DNA from: Sipunculus nudus
Taxonomy: Eukaryota > Annelida > Sipuncula > Golfingiida > Sipunculidae
Direction: 5' to 3'
NCBI GenBank assembly: GCA_026874595.1
Contig: CM049318.1
Location: 5,347,741-5,411,740, forward strand
DNA: 64,000 nucleotides
Shown here: positions 36,082-48,000 of the stretch, piece after piece
Position numbering within the stretch: the stretch's first letter is position 1
Layout: each line of letters starts with the position of its first letter
Translations under genes and position numbers: made by a program
Notes under the pieces: model-generated
Told to the model about the DNA's origin: nothing
The model's database searches: none
The model's input: the letters and a program-made list of their open reading frames with translations, nothing else

Positions 36082-38433
36082 CAGACATGGGGTCTATTAC
36101 AGTTGTTCTATTACTATTACTATTACTATTACTTTCAATTTCTGATATTACTATTACTATTACCACATTTTATCTTCTATTACTATTACTATTACTGGGG
36201 TATCTATTACTATTACTATTACTTCAACTGATGGGAGGGTTCTAGACCTCGCGCATCCATGAGTGCTATAAACTAGCACTACAATCACATGTTTAAATAA
36301 TATTACATGCACCTATATCATCCAGTTACCTACGCAAGTTTCTTATACTGTGTCTGTTATTCACAAGAAGCCTTAAGATACTGGAGACCTTAATTATTTC
36401 AGCTTCTTTAATTCTGTTTTTTATATCTTGAAACCTCAAGGATCGTTATTTTGGCTTTCAAGTCAAAATTATAAGATAATTGTATGAACTCTTAAATACA
36501 TGTAATTTAAGAGCACCCATTGTAAAGGCCCTGGTATATGTAAAATACTGATTGATAATTATATGCATACTTGTACATTTTATATTATTTTCATATATAT
36601 TTCACATAAATTTATTTTATAGTTTATACTTCTGTTTAGATTTAACCTTCTTTCTCATAGTTAATAGATAAAGGTTTTCAGTGTAACTAAAAATTGTCTC
36701 CTATCATATGCATGATTATTGCATTTTATTATTTAGTATCAAAGCTGACAATTTAGTCCGTTATGTATGTATCAGGAGAGGAATTAATGTAGGCCTGCGT
36801 CCTGTTTCCCAATCCTTATAAATATATCCAATAAATATACTGTTTACGTCAAGATTCTGAACAGAACCAGACTTGAGAGACAAAAGTATCCCATCTTCTC
36901 TGGTGTATTTGTTTATTTGGATGTGATGCCATGTTTTATACCATCACATAGTACATCTTGAGAGTGAACAGAGGTGGTAAACTTTACAAGGTGTCATCCC
37001 AAATGGATGGGTTTCAGATAGACAAGTCAGATATTTTTTATCCCATCTGGTCAGGTCCCAGTTAGACGGGTCCCAGACAGACGCTCTTTCAATAACAAAT
37101 GGGTTTCAGAAATAACAAAGCCTTCAAACCCTGGCTATTTTCGTGTGTAATAAAGTCACATAAATATGACAAATCTTCTCAATGGACTTCTTCCAACTGG
37201 GATCTGTCTAAGTGGGACCCGTCCAAATGGGACCGTCCAACTGGCACCTGTCCAACTGGCACCTGTCCAACTGACATGTAATCCTTTACAATAATGGTAG
37301 CATGCATGGCTTTTATTCTTCAGGCATGCCCTTCTTCATTGCAGCAAAATCAGCATAGGATAATTTAGGAATATGGAGAGTGATTTAAACTTACATCAAT
37401 TTTACAAAACAAATACCATATTTAAATCACTTTCAAAGTAAATTTGGCATTAAACAATCTTGTACTTTAAATTTTGTACATAACATGATCTAATTATTTG
37501 ATATCAAAATTTCAGATATTAAATAATAAAATATTAACAGTTACTTATATTCTCATATTATATAATCAAATAAATTAAAATCATGAAAAAAATGGTTCAT
37601 TTAATCTTCAAAATATTATTTCACATAATTTTAGATACTGAATGAAGCTCTGTAAAATTGGTACTATGAAATAACAGTCAAGTATTAAAAGAAAAGTTTT
37701 AAAAGAATATGTATATAAATTAACTAGATAATACATGTGCCTGCAGTATGACTTTATCCAAGTGTTTGTAGTACTTGTATGAGTTTATAGCATTATTGGC
37801 TTCAATACATCATGCTTAGTGAAAACACCATAAGCTTATCATGAACATTTTGGGTCTGCACTGTATCTGGTTCCATATTATATTTTATTTTAATGCAATC
37901 TGTATGATTTTAATGCAAACTGGCTTGGGAAATCAAATCTAGGTACATTTCAAAATATGCCTATGGATTGATGGATGCGAGATAAGATGTACATGTCACA
38001 ATAATAATACACTATTTATCTGTCTCTTAACATCAAACATGCCTCTGTTTATCCATGGTTTATTAATCAAAGGTCAGATTGTGCCAGGTAACTTGTTTGG
38101 CTGTGACCTACTCTGTCCAGTACTCTTATGTAATTAACACCAGCAGTCACCAGCAATGTGGCAGCTGGCCCATGCTTGCCTCAACAATAGGCACATCCTG
38201 GGCAGTTACTGGACAAAAACTGAGTCTGTTCAGCATTATTTGCTGATATGCTTTATAATCAGGAGGCTCACAGGAAGTAATAGAAAGTAATATGTATTAC
38301 TCTATTACTAAGCCTTCTATTTCTATTACTATTACTATTACAGCTCAAATTTTTGAGTCTATTACTATTACTATTACATGGAAAAAGCTGTAATAGTCTA
38401 TTACTATTACTTATTACTATTACCCCATGTCTG
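36082..38433. mobile_element. hAT-like non-autonomous element nested in the 3.9-kb element
   Basis: The left end CAGACATGGGGT (36082) matches the inverse of the right end ACCCCATGTCTG (to 38433). The exact 8-bp target duplication CAAAATAT flanks it at 36074-36081 and 38434-38441, as expected for hAT elements (CAG ends). Each end carries an array of CTATTA hexamers (36096-36235 and about 38293-38425), which look like subterminal repeats. No transposase ORF. Small frames here follow the hexamers or the inner minisatellite. Confidence 0.92.
37020..37280. repeat. Inverted minisatellite inside the hAT-like element
   Basis: Left arm, about 37045-37080, has GGTCCCAGTTAGACGGGTCC. The right arm, about 37190-37275, has the inverse kind of text, GTGGGACCCGTCC, followed by three 19-base copies of CCAACTGGCACCTGT-like sequence. 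Confidence 0.6.
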
Positions 38434-38443
38434 CAAAATATAC

Positions 38444-39400
38444 TCGGCACCGTTACCTGACATTTTGACCTAGCAGCGCGTGAACAGAAACCACTTTGCT
38501 GATGCAGGGAGCAGCGTTTATTAGAGTTCAGGAAGTTTTGTACACATAATCCACAATTAAATTTAGTAACTGTCATATCAGTGTTCTCTGTTAATCATTA
38601 AAGGGTTAAAAAAATCACCGTATGTTTATTTGGACTCGACACCGTTACACCTGCGAAAAATTAACCGTCACATATAACACTTCGAAAATGGCCTCCTCTT
38701 GTTGTTCATGTAGAGATAACTCGTGCTGCCCTCTTAGGGACGGTATGGAAGTAATTTTTTGTCCTGCATCTGACGTATAGATGAAAAAATCTCAGCACCG
38801 TTACCACTCGAAACCGTTACCTGCATGAAATATAACGGTGTCGAGAGCAAGGTAACGGTGTCGAGAACTTGGTATTAAATCCAAATTATTGAAATAGAAT
38901 TTGAAACATATTTTGGGCAAAATATTTTAAACATTTGCGTTTCTTCTATTCAAACGGGCATTTGCTTGTTTTAATACATAATACTGGTATTCAAGTAGTC
39001 ACTAGGGTTACTTTTACTTCAGAAGCTCAACACCGTTACCTAGAGGATTTAAAACCATGTTTAAATTTTATTTTCTGTGCATTCAAAAAAATTAACGTAT
39101 TTCGACTCAAATTCTGAAGGCAGATGTACCAAAGTACTTTGTCCGGTAAATCCCTGCAAATGCATCCCTCTAGAAGCAAAAATAGGAATAGAGACAATTT
39201 TTTTTTCAAAATTTTAATTAAAAAGAAGAAAATATGTTTTTTTTTACACACTTTTTTTTGTTAAATTCATAACTGAAATTTATGTTTTGAATTTATCAAA
39301 GGCTATTAATTTTAATTTTATCGAAAATCACAAAAAAAATCTAGTCAAAAAAATTTCTGAAATGTGCAGATGAGGTTTTACTGCGTGTCACGGTGTCGAG
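38444..39400. repeat. Cluster of eight CTCGACACCGTTACC motifs
   Basis: A motif of about 15 bases occurs at 38444, 38635, 38791, 38807 and 39026 in one orientation. It occurs at 38832, 38851 and 39387 in the other. All copies lie in the right part of the 3.9-kb element, outside the nested hAT. The core is CACCGTTAC with CTCGA on its outer side. Confidence 0.85.
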
Positions 39401-40776
39401 AAAAAGGTTCATATTTTCCCCTTACCTGGACTATTTATAAAAAAAAGGAAACTGAAAAGTGCACTACTTGCATTATTTTACAATTCTAACGATATTTTTC
39501 TACAAATTAAGTTTTGTTATATCAAAATCAAGATTGAAAATATAATCACCAAGAAAACCCTTGAAATGCGACGTTTTCTGTAGAAATACCCATATATGAG
39601 ACGCAAGAACCAGCAAGTAGGGGGATTTGAGGACAACTGACAAGCAGACAGACACACTTACAAAGTCACACAAGATTGAGACCAGATGACATTACTAGGT
39701 CATGGAGAAGACTCAGGGAAAGAAAATAAGCCATAGTTTCTGTAATTGAGGCTTTGGGTTTTAGAGATATGGTCAATATAATGATATGTGTGTGAGGGTC
39801 AGGTGCAGTGCCACCTAGCGGCCATATCCGGAAAATGAAAATAAAAATTTTGTGATATTTTTGTAAAATATAATATGCATCAGTTTTCAAATGCTTCTTT
39901 AAAAACTGTGGCCTGTAGAATGCTATATGTGAGACGCAAGAATCAGCAAGCAGCCAAATTTGAGGACAACTGACAAACAGACGGACACACTGACAAAGTG
40001 ACACAAGATTGAGACCAGATGACATTATCAGTTTATGGAGAAGACTCAGAGGGAAAAAATAAGCTATAGTTTATGTAATTGAGGCTTTGGGTTTTAGAGA
40101 TATGGCCAATGTAATGATATGTGTGTGAGGGTCGTATGCAGCGCCCCCTAGCAGCAGTATTCAAAAAATGAAAAAACCATTTCGAGATACTAGTGTAGGA
40201 CTTACGATATGTCAGTTTCAAAATGATTCCTGCAATAATGTGGCCTTTGGCGCAAGATGAATGAAATCTCGAAATATCTCTATTCACGAGATATTTTACA
40301 AGATACTGCAAGACTTGTAATAAAATCTTGTAGTACTAGTTGAATGCTACCTGATGCAAAAAACTAGATCACTCTAGCTTTAAAACTGACAAAGTTAGAA
40401 AAATAAGACCCCTTATTTTCGAATATCATGACTTTTCCCCAAAAATTTGTAACCATGTTTACGGCAAATTTGAGTCAGCTACACACCAGATGACAGGCCT
40501 TGGAATGACGATTAAAATGAGCTATTGTTGAAGTAGATACGACTATTAGTCACAAAGATATGAAGAAAAAACCGTTTTGAGAAGTTTTGATGACCTTTGA
40601 CCTATTTTGACCAAAAACAATAGGGCACCTAGAAATTTAATTCTCCATCATCTCTGAAAGTTTCAAGGTGATTGTGGCAAAATTGTGGCCAGGAGAGTGC
40701 AGACAGACAAACAGACATACGCAACTGACTAATATGCTTGCCGATATCTTTGATTCCGGCAAGCAATAATAGGAAC

Positions 40777-40797
40777 GGGGGGGGGGGGGGGGGGGGG
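40777..40797 (+). repeat. Poly-G run (21)
   Basis: A homopolymer of 21 G just past the end of the 333-bp repeat region. Confidence 0.9.
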
Positions 40798-40979
40798 ATA
40801 GAAGGCTGATGTCCTTATATCTTGGCAAATGTGAGTTTCAAATATCATGCAAGAAGTAGCCTGCAAAACCTGACCAGGCCTGCCAAATCACTCTTTTGTT
40901 AAAGTCACTCTTTATATAAAGGTTTCCTTAAAATTATGCTAAACACTTTTGTTCTCAGCACTCTTTTTTTATACACCCA

Positions 40980-41560
40980 TCATGAGTTGAGTATTATGGT
41001 ATACCCACCATCCGTCCGAAAACTTTTAGTGCCGCCCCGATAACTTACTGGTGCTTTGATGGATTTTCAGGAAACTCACCATAACTACTTAGCGACAAAA
41101 TAACTCGCCTGAGATTGATTATGGGCAACATCCACGCATATTTAATAAGGTCATGGGTCTCTAGGCTACTCTGTGGTGTCACAACGAAAACTTTCGAAGA
41201 ATATGCATATCCATGCATATTTATTGAGGTCAGAGGTCACCACACTTTGGAGGCACCTTGGTGACTTACCGAAAATCCTATGGATTTTCATGAAACTCTT
41301 TATACATATTTACCAATAAAGTTTCTCACCTGAATTACCGTTCAAAATACAGGTATATCTAATGAGGTCAGAGGTCACCAGATACACTAATTGTCCCCTG
41401 CTCCATCTGTCAGGTGATTTTAGAACAAGAAGGGTTCATTTCGTGATTTTTATGTGTGGAAATATCCAGCTTTTGTCACAACTTATGGTTAATGTCCTTA
41501 TCTTCATGCAGGGGGATGTGCACCATGTATGTACACGTGTCTGGCTTTGGGAATGATTTA
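40980..41560. repeat. Diverged repeat with ATCCGTCCG start
   Basis: The text GGTATACCCACCATCCGTCCG at about 41000 resembles the start of the 145-bp-array element at 49900. Loosely repeated blocks around 'gaggtcagaggtcacca' follow at 41219 and 41366. No gene; the 64-codon frame at 41362-41556 is unsupported. Confidence 0.4.
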
Positions 41561-42079
41561 TATACACACATTGTAGTATGTTAAGCAAATTTGTATTCAG
41601 TCTGTGATAAAAAAAAATGAAAAATTTATGCTAATTTTACTCTTTTTTTTCACTCTTTATTTCAACAGAGTCTTCTGTTCTTTCCAGAGCACTTTATCTT
41701 AGCTTTTTTTCAGTCATTTACCTTTGTCAGGCCTGCTTCAGATTACATGCACAATCATAGTCTTGGTTCACATCATTATTTGTATTTATCAGTAGTAGAA
41801 AGGATTATTTTACCCAATTAGACCAGTTGATAACTTTCAATGGCTTCCCTGTGTGAACATAGAGATTTTTCAGAAAACAAATTATGAATATGAAACCTGT
41901 TGAAATTAAATTTGAACTTGCATTTGTATTACATTCTTTTGAAATGCAGCTTGTCACCTACATCTGATGATTGGCATGGTTGCTGTAACACTGTTGGTGT
42001 TACCAAAATTTATTCCTCTTTTGTTTTAGGTTCAAAGAGAAACCAAGTGTAACTTGTCTGATACTCGTACACATTCATC

Positions 42080-45000
42080 ATGCCATCAGACGCCAAAAAG
42101 AAAAGAGACCAAAAGAAGAAAGATGCTGCAAAACAGAGAGGGTCAAAAGAACAGTCAAAGAAATCTAAAGCAGCAGGTAAGCACTCACAGTAGTAATATT
42201 AAGGTAAACCTCTCGTGTTATAAGAGTATGCGTGCAAAACCACAAAGCAAGAGTAATGTCTTCCCACTTTTGATCACTTTTCACTCTTCACGGGCAGTGA
42301 TTCTCATCAAAGCTCAGCCCCTTTCTGTCCCTCTGACATAATAGTCAAATGAGATGTCATAGTGTTATGTTCCGTTATGACAGGAACACTTCTGTAAGGC
42401 TCCATGAAAATATTTTCATCTTTCTTTGCTTAGCCTCGATGGCCTACAGTTATGCTGTCACTCAAACCATACCAGTCAGTAGGTAGGTTTGTTTTACTTT
42501 CCAACAACACCTGCCATGTGCAAGAAGAACTATATATGTGTTAATCCCCTGGCATGTTTGTTGGATTTTTGAATGAATGAATACAAGCATGCCATACATG
42601 GGTTACTAGATGATAACCAACTTGTAAGCAACACAGGAAATTACATGTAACCATTGAGATTGGTTTCAACTTCTCAAGCAAACTCTTGATTAATTCTACC
42701 ATATAATTTTTGTTTGGTGTGTGTTTCATTCCATGTCTCTTCTCATGCAGATTTCATTCCTTGTCTCCCATGTATAAATATCTTGAGCTTCCCATGTAAT
42801 GATATAATTTGATGTCTCCCATGTGTTGATATAATTCCATCTCTCCCACTGGTTGATCTCATTTCATGTCACCAGTGTGTTCGATTTCATTCAACGTCTC
42901 CCATGTATTAATATCATTCCAACTCTCCAGTGGATTGATCTCATTCCGTGTCTCCCATGTATTAATATCATTCAAAATCTCCCATGTAATTCAGTGTCTC
43001 TCTTTGCAGCTGCCCAGGTAGAAGAGAAGGAAGAAGCAGTGCCAGAAACACAACAGAATGGTGTGAGTGATGTCCAGCAGGAGACAGCAGCTACAAATGG
43101 CCAGGCAGAAGACAGTGGTTCATATGCTGACATGTTCAAGAAAGAAAATGGTAATGTTCTCAAACATTAATTTTACTCCATGTACCCCATCATGTCAAAA
43201 TATTGTACGCTTCTTTCAGAGAACTCTGTGGTACAGGGGAAATTCATAAATGCAACATATTATTGTTATAATTAATGGTTCTTCAGTTGTACAGTTTCCT
43301 GCTTAAGTAAAAGGGAAAGAACAATGAAATTAGATGGGAAGTTTTGAATTGATTTGATTTTTGATAGTGCCCAGCTGTTCACTATATAAATAATAGTAAG
43401 CCATTAAATAGCATTAATAGACCGACCGTTAAACTGGCAAGTTTTGAAACCGTTGGACCTACAAATCTAAAATTCGACATACCATTAGGTGTCCCCAAAA
43501 ATTCCTACCATACTCAAAATTGGGTCAGTTGGACTTTGTTCCTTCATAATATTAAGGGAAAACTTCAATTTTTTATAAAAAAAAATCTATTTTCACACCA
43601 GGACTGCCTTATATCAAAAACACTTACTCTGGTTTTCTTCATAATTACCAGAAATATTCCCCAGTATAGTTTTTATGTACATGCCAGAAATTATGTCAGT
43701 ATTTTATAATTTTAAAAATTTATAAAATATCAGGAAAGATATTCGGTCACTTATGAGAAAAAGTGTTAAAACTAGGGACTTTTTTTAGTAATACAACTTT
43801 AATTAATCAAAATTAAATTGTATACCAAAAAAATTTGATCAAAATCTGTTAAATTTTTTTTTTAATATTGGCAAAAATTTAAAACTGGTACCTTAAATTT
43901 TTCCCAAGATTGACCATGGCATGTTTTTTTCTTGTAAGGACATTTGATTTACTTTTCACAGTCTGTATATATATATATATATTTAATCTGTAAAATTTTA
44001 AAGTAAAAGCTTAAAACTAATTCTAGTTATTGAATTTTTTCAGAGGTTCTAATGTATTTTCCATTTTGAACCTCCAGACCAGCCATGTCTGGTCCCTACA
44101 GCCTTGTCTGGGTAACCGAATTAGTGATGCAACACTGCTTTTACAAATGTAGAATCACATGTGGCAACTAGATTATACTCTTAAAATTTTTTTTAAATAT
44201 GAGTAAAAATAGCATCCATCTGTCTGTCCCCCCCCCCCCCACCCCTTCTTTACCAAATATCTCCAAAACCATTGCGGTTTTTTACACAAAATTTCACATA
44301 CATATTATTCAGGTGACAGGTATGTGGTTATGACCTGCAAGTTTTAGTCTCTCAAGTTGACCTCAACCTGCCTATAGTAATCATGGGGGATTTCAATATT
44401 GACATTTCTAATAAATATATAACACCAAATTGACACAATTATGTCAACTCTTTAATGTCAACAACTAGTCAGAGAACCAACCAATGACCATGGAAATACC
44501 ATAGATCTTGTCTTTACTAACTGTTTAAATGCTTCAGTTTCAACATTAGAAAACACATGGTCAGATCACAAGATATTATTAGCAACAATCCCCCATTCTT
44601 CAGTTCAGATCAAACATGGCAACTTCTCATAGCTTAATTTACCATTTCTTCTCTATAGATACTTTTTGAGACTTTCTGTTTCCTCTCCCATTCAGCAACA
44701 ACTGCTTCCCAAAACATATCAGTTTTCTACTTTGCCATTATTGTTTTGATTTGTTAAATGTGTATTTTTATACTTGCAAATCTCCACTTCCTTCCTCTGC
44801 AATTAACAACATCTGTTCATTTCCAATGCAATATTTTAGACACAGATTCTTGTACATATTTGAAATACTGATACCTCTGTATTACTATTCCGCTCAACTA
44901 CATTATTAATACAAAAATATACATCTGTCAAAATGATATCTTACAGACCTACATACAACAATGGTGATACAATTAAATCTGTCACATTCAGCTGAGCGCC

Positions 45001-48000
45001 GTGACCCATGGGTCCCTTGTTTTGTGGTTGTGGGGGATTTTTGTGCCACAGTTAAAAATTCATGTTGGGCAAATAAAGCTAGCTGTCACTTGCCCTACTT
45101 GGCTAGTACTATCAAAGGTCCATGTTGAGCCCTGATAGATACAAGGGAAATTACAATGCATTAAATAAAGATGCATTTAAAGGAGCCTTGTTCCAGTATC
45201 TGATGACTATTTACTAAAAATGAACCTTATATTAAAATAGGACGGTCCCACATCACACATACTTGTCCCACATCACACGGACTGGTCGTTTAGTTACAAA
45301 CACATGGACACACTAAAATATTCCTAACACATTAAACAAGAACATATGATGGCAAGTCAGACGAACCAGAGTTTTACTAAGGGCTTTTTGAACCTAGTTA
45401 ACATTCGACTTCCCCACTGCAACCAACCACTTTAGGGTACATGGTTTAAAATTCTGTTTGTCAACATTGGCGCATGTACCATGTTTACTGACAGCTTGTA
45501 CATCCAACACAGAGGCGTTATTAGAACTTTCCCCCAAAGGGAATTCCCTACAGTTCATTGAAATGTATGTAGAGTAAGTCAGAAATCACATTATTAGTTT
45601 TAGAGAAAGGGAAAGTAAACGGCAGGTTTTATTTTCAACCCCTCAATTAAATGGTAAGCTGTCATAAACCTCAAAGTCAAATTTGATTTGTTAAGATTAT
45701 TATTTTTACATGTATCACAAAGTTGCTATGTGAGCTGTCAGGTTTGATCCACACAGTGCCAAAGCACTGCCCTAGATTTAGTTTCAGTGCTCACTTGTAG
45801 AAGTCTCCACTTGCATACAAACAAAAAAATATGGCAATAAATAGAGAATGGCTACACTCTTCCTTTGCAGCCATTTGGGTTAAACATTTCTTTCATTTAA
45901 AAGAAAGTCTCATATATACTACTGAAGTAATAATTGCATAAAGAATTGAAGGTAAAGATTTATCCATTAGATTGATTCTAAGGCTGCCACGATTCAAAGA
46001 CCTATTAGTTGCACAATAGATATTCAGTATCGTTTCAGGTGCGAGATAAATTTGAAGCCAGTGTCAACGGAAGCTTGACTTTCTGAGTGGGTGTAATGTT
46101 CATTTGCAGTTAATATATTTATGTTTTTCATTTCATTACTTGGGATAAAGTTTAAGAAATACTTCCTGTAGATATGAAAGTACGGTTGTCAATGTTTTTT
46201 TGTAGGTGCAACAGACACAGATGTCACAAAGGTCACAAAAGAAATGGATGAACTTGACCTTGCAGGGGAGTATCGTTCAGTATCAGGTGTGCTTGGATCA
46301 CATGAGGAGAGCAGAGATGTGCATTTACTGAACCTCACGATACTCTTCCATGGTGTGGAGTTATTAGTTGACACAAAGCTGGAAGTTAACTGTGGACGAA
46401 GGTATGGTCTCATTGGACTTAACGGTTGTGGCAAATCTTCCCTCCTGGCTGCTTTGGGTAACAGAGAGCTTCCAGTACCGCCCCATATAGATATCTTCTT
46501 GCTGAAGCGTGAGATGCCCCCAAGTGACAAGACAGCATTACAGTGCGTGATGGAGGTTGACGAGGAGAGGCTAAGGCTGGAACACGAGGCAGAGGAACTG
46601 GCATGCATGGACTCTGATGGTAAATCTTTTCATTTTAGTATCTGTGGTCACCTGGTATGGCCCTTTAGGTTGATGCGACTTATTTTTGGGTCAGATCAGT
46701 CCAGTCCATTTTGTGGCATCATAGGGTGGTGTTTAGTGCTGGGAGCAAAACATTCCACCCCTTTTCAGATTAAAATATTTAAGGGTCCATACAAAATTTA
46801 TAGCAGGGTGGTGATAGGGAAATTTGGTAATAAAAAAAATGGGATTGTTGGCCGATTTTTAGTATGATAGAGGGGGTTAAAAGTTGTACCGGTATGTTAG
46901 TTTCTGTTAAAATCCTTGACAAGTGGTCACATCTCTGGTCAGTTTTAAAACCTACCAAGTTCCATAAAAACCCCCTGTTTTCCTGGACCTGAAAAAATGC
47001 AGGTGTTGAATGTGAGTTTTACATTTAACATTATGCCAAACACCAGATGGAAGACTTTCCTAGAGCCTCCAAAATAAGCACCTTATAATATATGATAATA
47101 TATAGCGTGGAAAACGTGTCCCTCTAAACTTTAATATTTCTTATACCATCATCTGGATTGAACAGGTCCTCAAAAACAATTGAAGTCGAAGAATTCAAAT
47201 TGATATCCTTCAGTTTAAATAAAAATTAACCAGAAGTTCACAAGTCCCTAATATTCTGTGTTTTGTGCAGTTCTGTCTTTCAATTTTATCACAGGAAGAA
47301 TGAAATGTTGGACTTCTCTGCAGCATGGTGTAGTGTCCCATAATATTTCCTCAAATAAACTGCCTTTTTAATCCCTGTATTCTTGTCATGTGACTGCCGT
47401 GAGTAATATCGGTGAACTCAATGAATTTGACAGCAAGAAATACATTGTCAGTCATCTGTAAGAACAAGGCTTTTAGCAGTTGTCACAATTTTATGACTGA
47501 TACTGAGATAAGTCCTTTAAATTTGATGGATATTGTCCTTAAAATTCCTGTTATGCGCTTAAAGTTGTACTCAAGTTCTAAGTAGCAACCCTGTAAACTA
47601 TTTGTCAGAATTTTCCCCTTTTAGCTCCATGATGCTGTTTGTTATACCATGGCGCTGTTTATAGTAGATTTACATATTTCTGCTATTTAATTCTGTTTTT
47701 TGAGTAGGTTTTGCATATTGATACTGATTTGAAACTGCTTCTTCCAGAGGCTCATGATCATTTGATGGACATTTATGAACGACTTGAGGAGATTGATGCA
47801 GACAAAGCAGAAACTAAAGCAGGTCACATCTTGAAGGGTCTGGGATTCACCAAAGAGATGCAACAAACAGCCGTGAGTGTTAATGATCAGTTCTGCAGGT
47901 ATTGGGGGTACAGTAACCTGTTGTAGCTTACTGTATACTATATATCAGTGAAGGTTGCCGTGTTATAAATATGACAGTGACTCTTGCCTCCATGATAAAT

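Larger units (their letters stand above)
35685..39591. mobile_element. 3.9-kb TIR element inserted in the 333-bp repeat
   Basis: The left end GGGTATTTCTACA (35685) continues for about 32 bases that match the inverse of the right end (39560-39591) with three mismatches. The flanks share ATAT (35681-35684 and 39592-39595). The host repeat reads continuously across the insertion: GAATGCTATAT to the left and ATATATGAGACGC to the right. There is no transposase, so it is non-autonomous. Excluding its nested hAT element it is about 1.55 kb. A 4-bp duplication is known for several superfamilies, so none is chosen. Confidence 0.88.
35200..40760. repeat. 333-bp tandem repeat, interrupted by a transposon
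   Basis: Two adjacent units start at 39598 and 39931. A partial, more diverged unit (about 35450-35684) lies to the left of a 3.9-kb insertion and is continued at 39592. Shared landmarks are a GTTTTAGAGATATGG block, CAGCGCCCCCTAG and GGCCTGTAGAATGCTATAT. The outer flanks carry CGCTTGCCGG (35248) and, at 40739-40766, GCTTGCCG…CGGCAAGC. Confidence 0.75.
43413..45023 (+). mobile_element. Family A repeat, copy A4, 5'-truncated
   Basis: Begins within the ACCGACCG tract with the module 'ttgggtcagttggactttgttc'. It ends with CAGCTGAGCGCCGTGACCC and the palindrome GACCCATGGGTC plus CCTTGTTTT at about 45005-45023. It has one copy of the 5' module. Its middle (about 44330-44640) is unrelated to the other copies and carries a LINE fragment. 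Confidence 0.78.

Noticed and set aside
36051-36245. Leucine-rich membrane-like frame
   Set aside because: It is the translated CTATTA hexamer array.
46189-46608. 139-codon minus-strand frame
   Set aside because: Antisense shadow of ABCF2 coding exon 3.
47711-47747. Earlier start of ABCF2 coding exon 4 at the acceptor 47706-47707
   Set aside because: Joined in phase to exon 3 it meets a stop at once; the acceptor at 47746-47747 restores the family sequence E-A-H-D.
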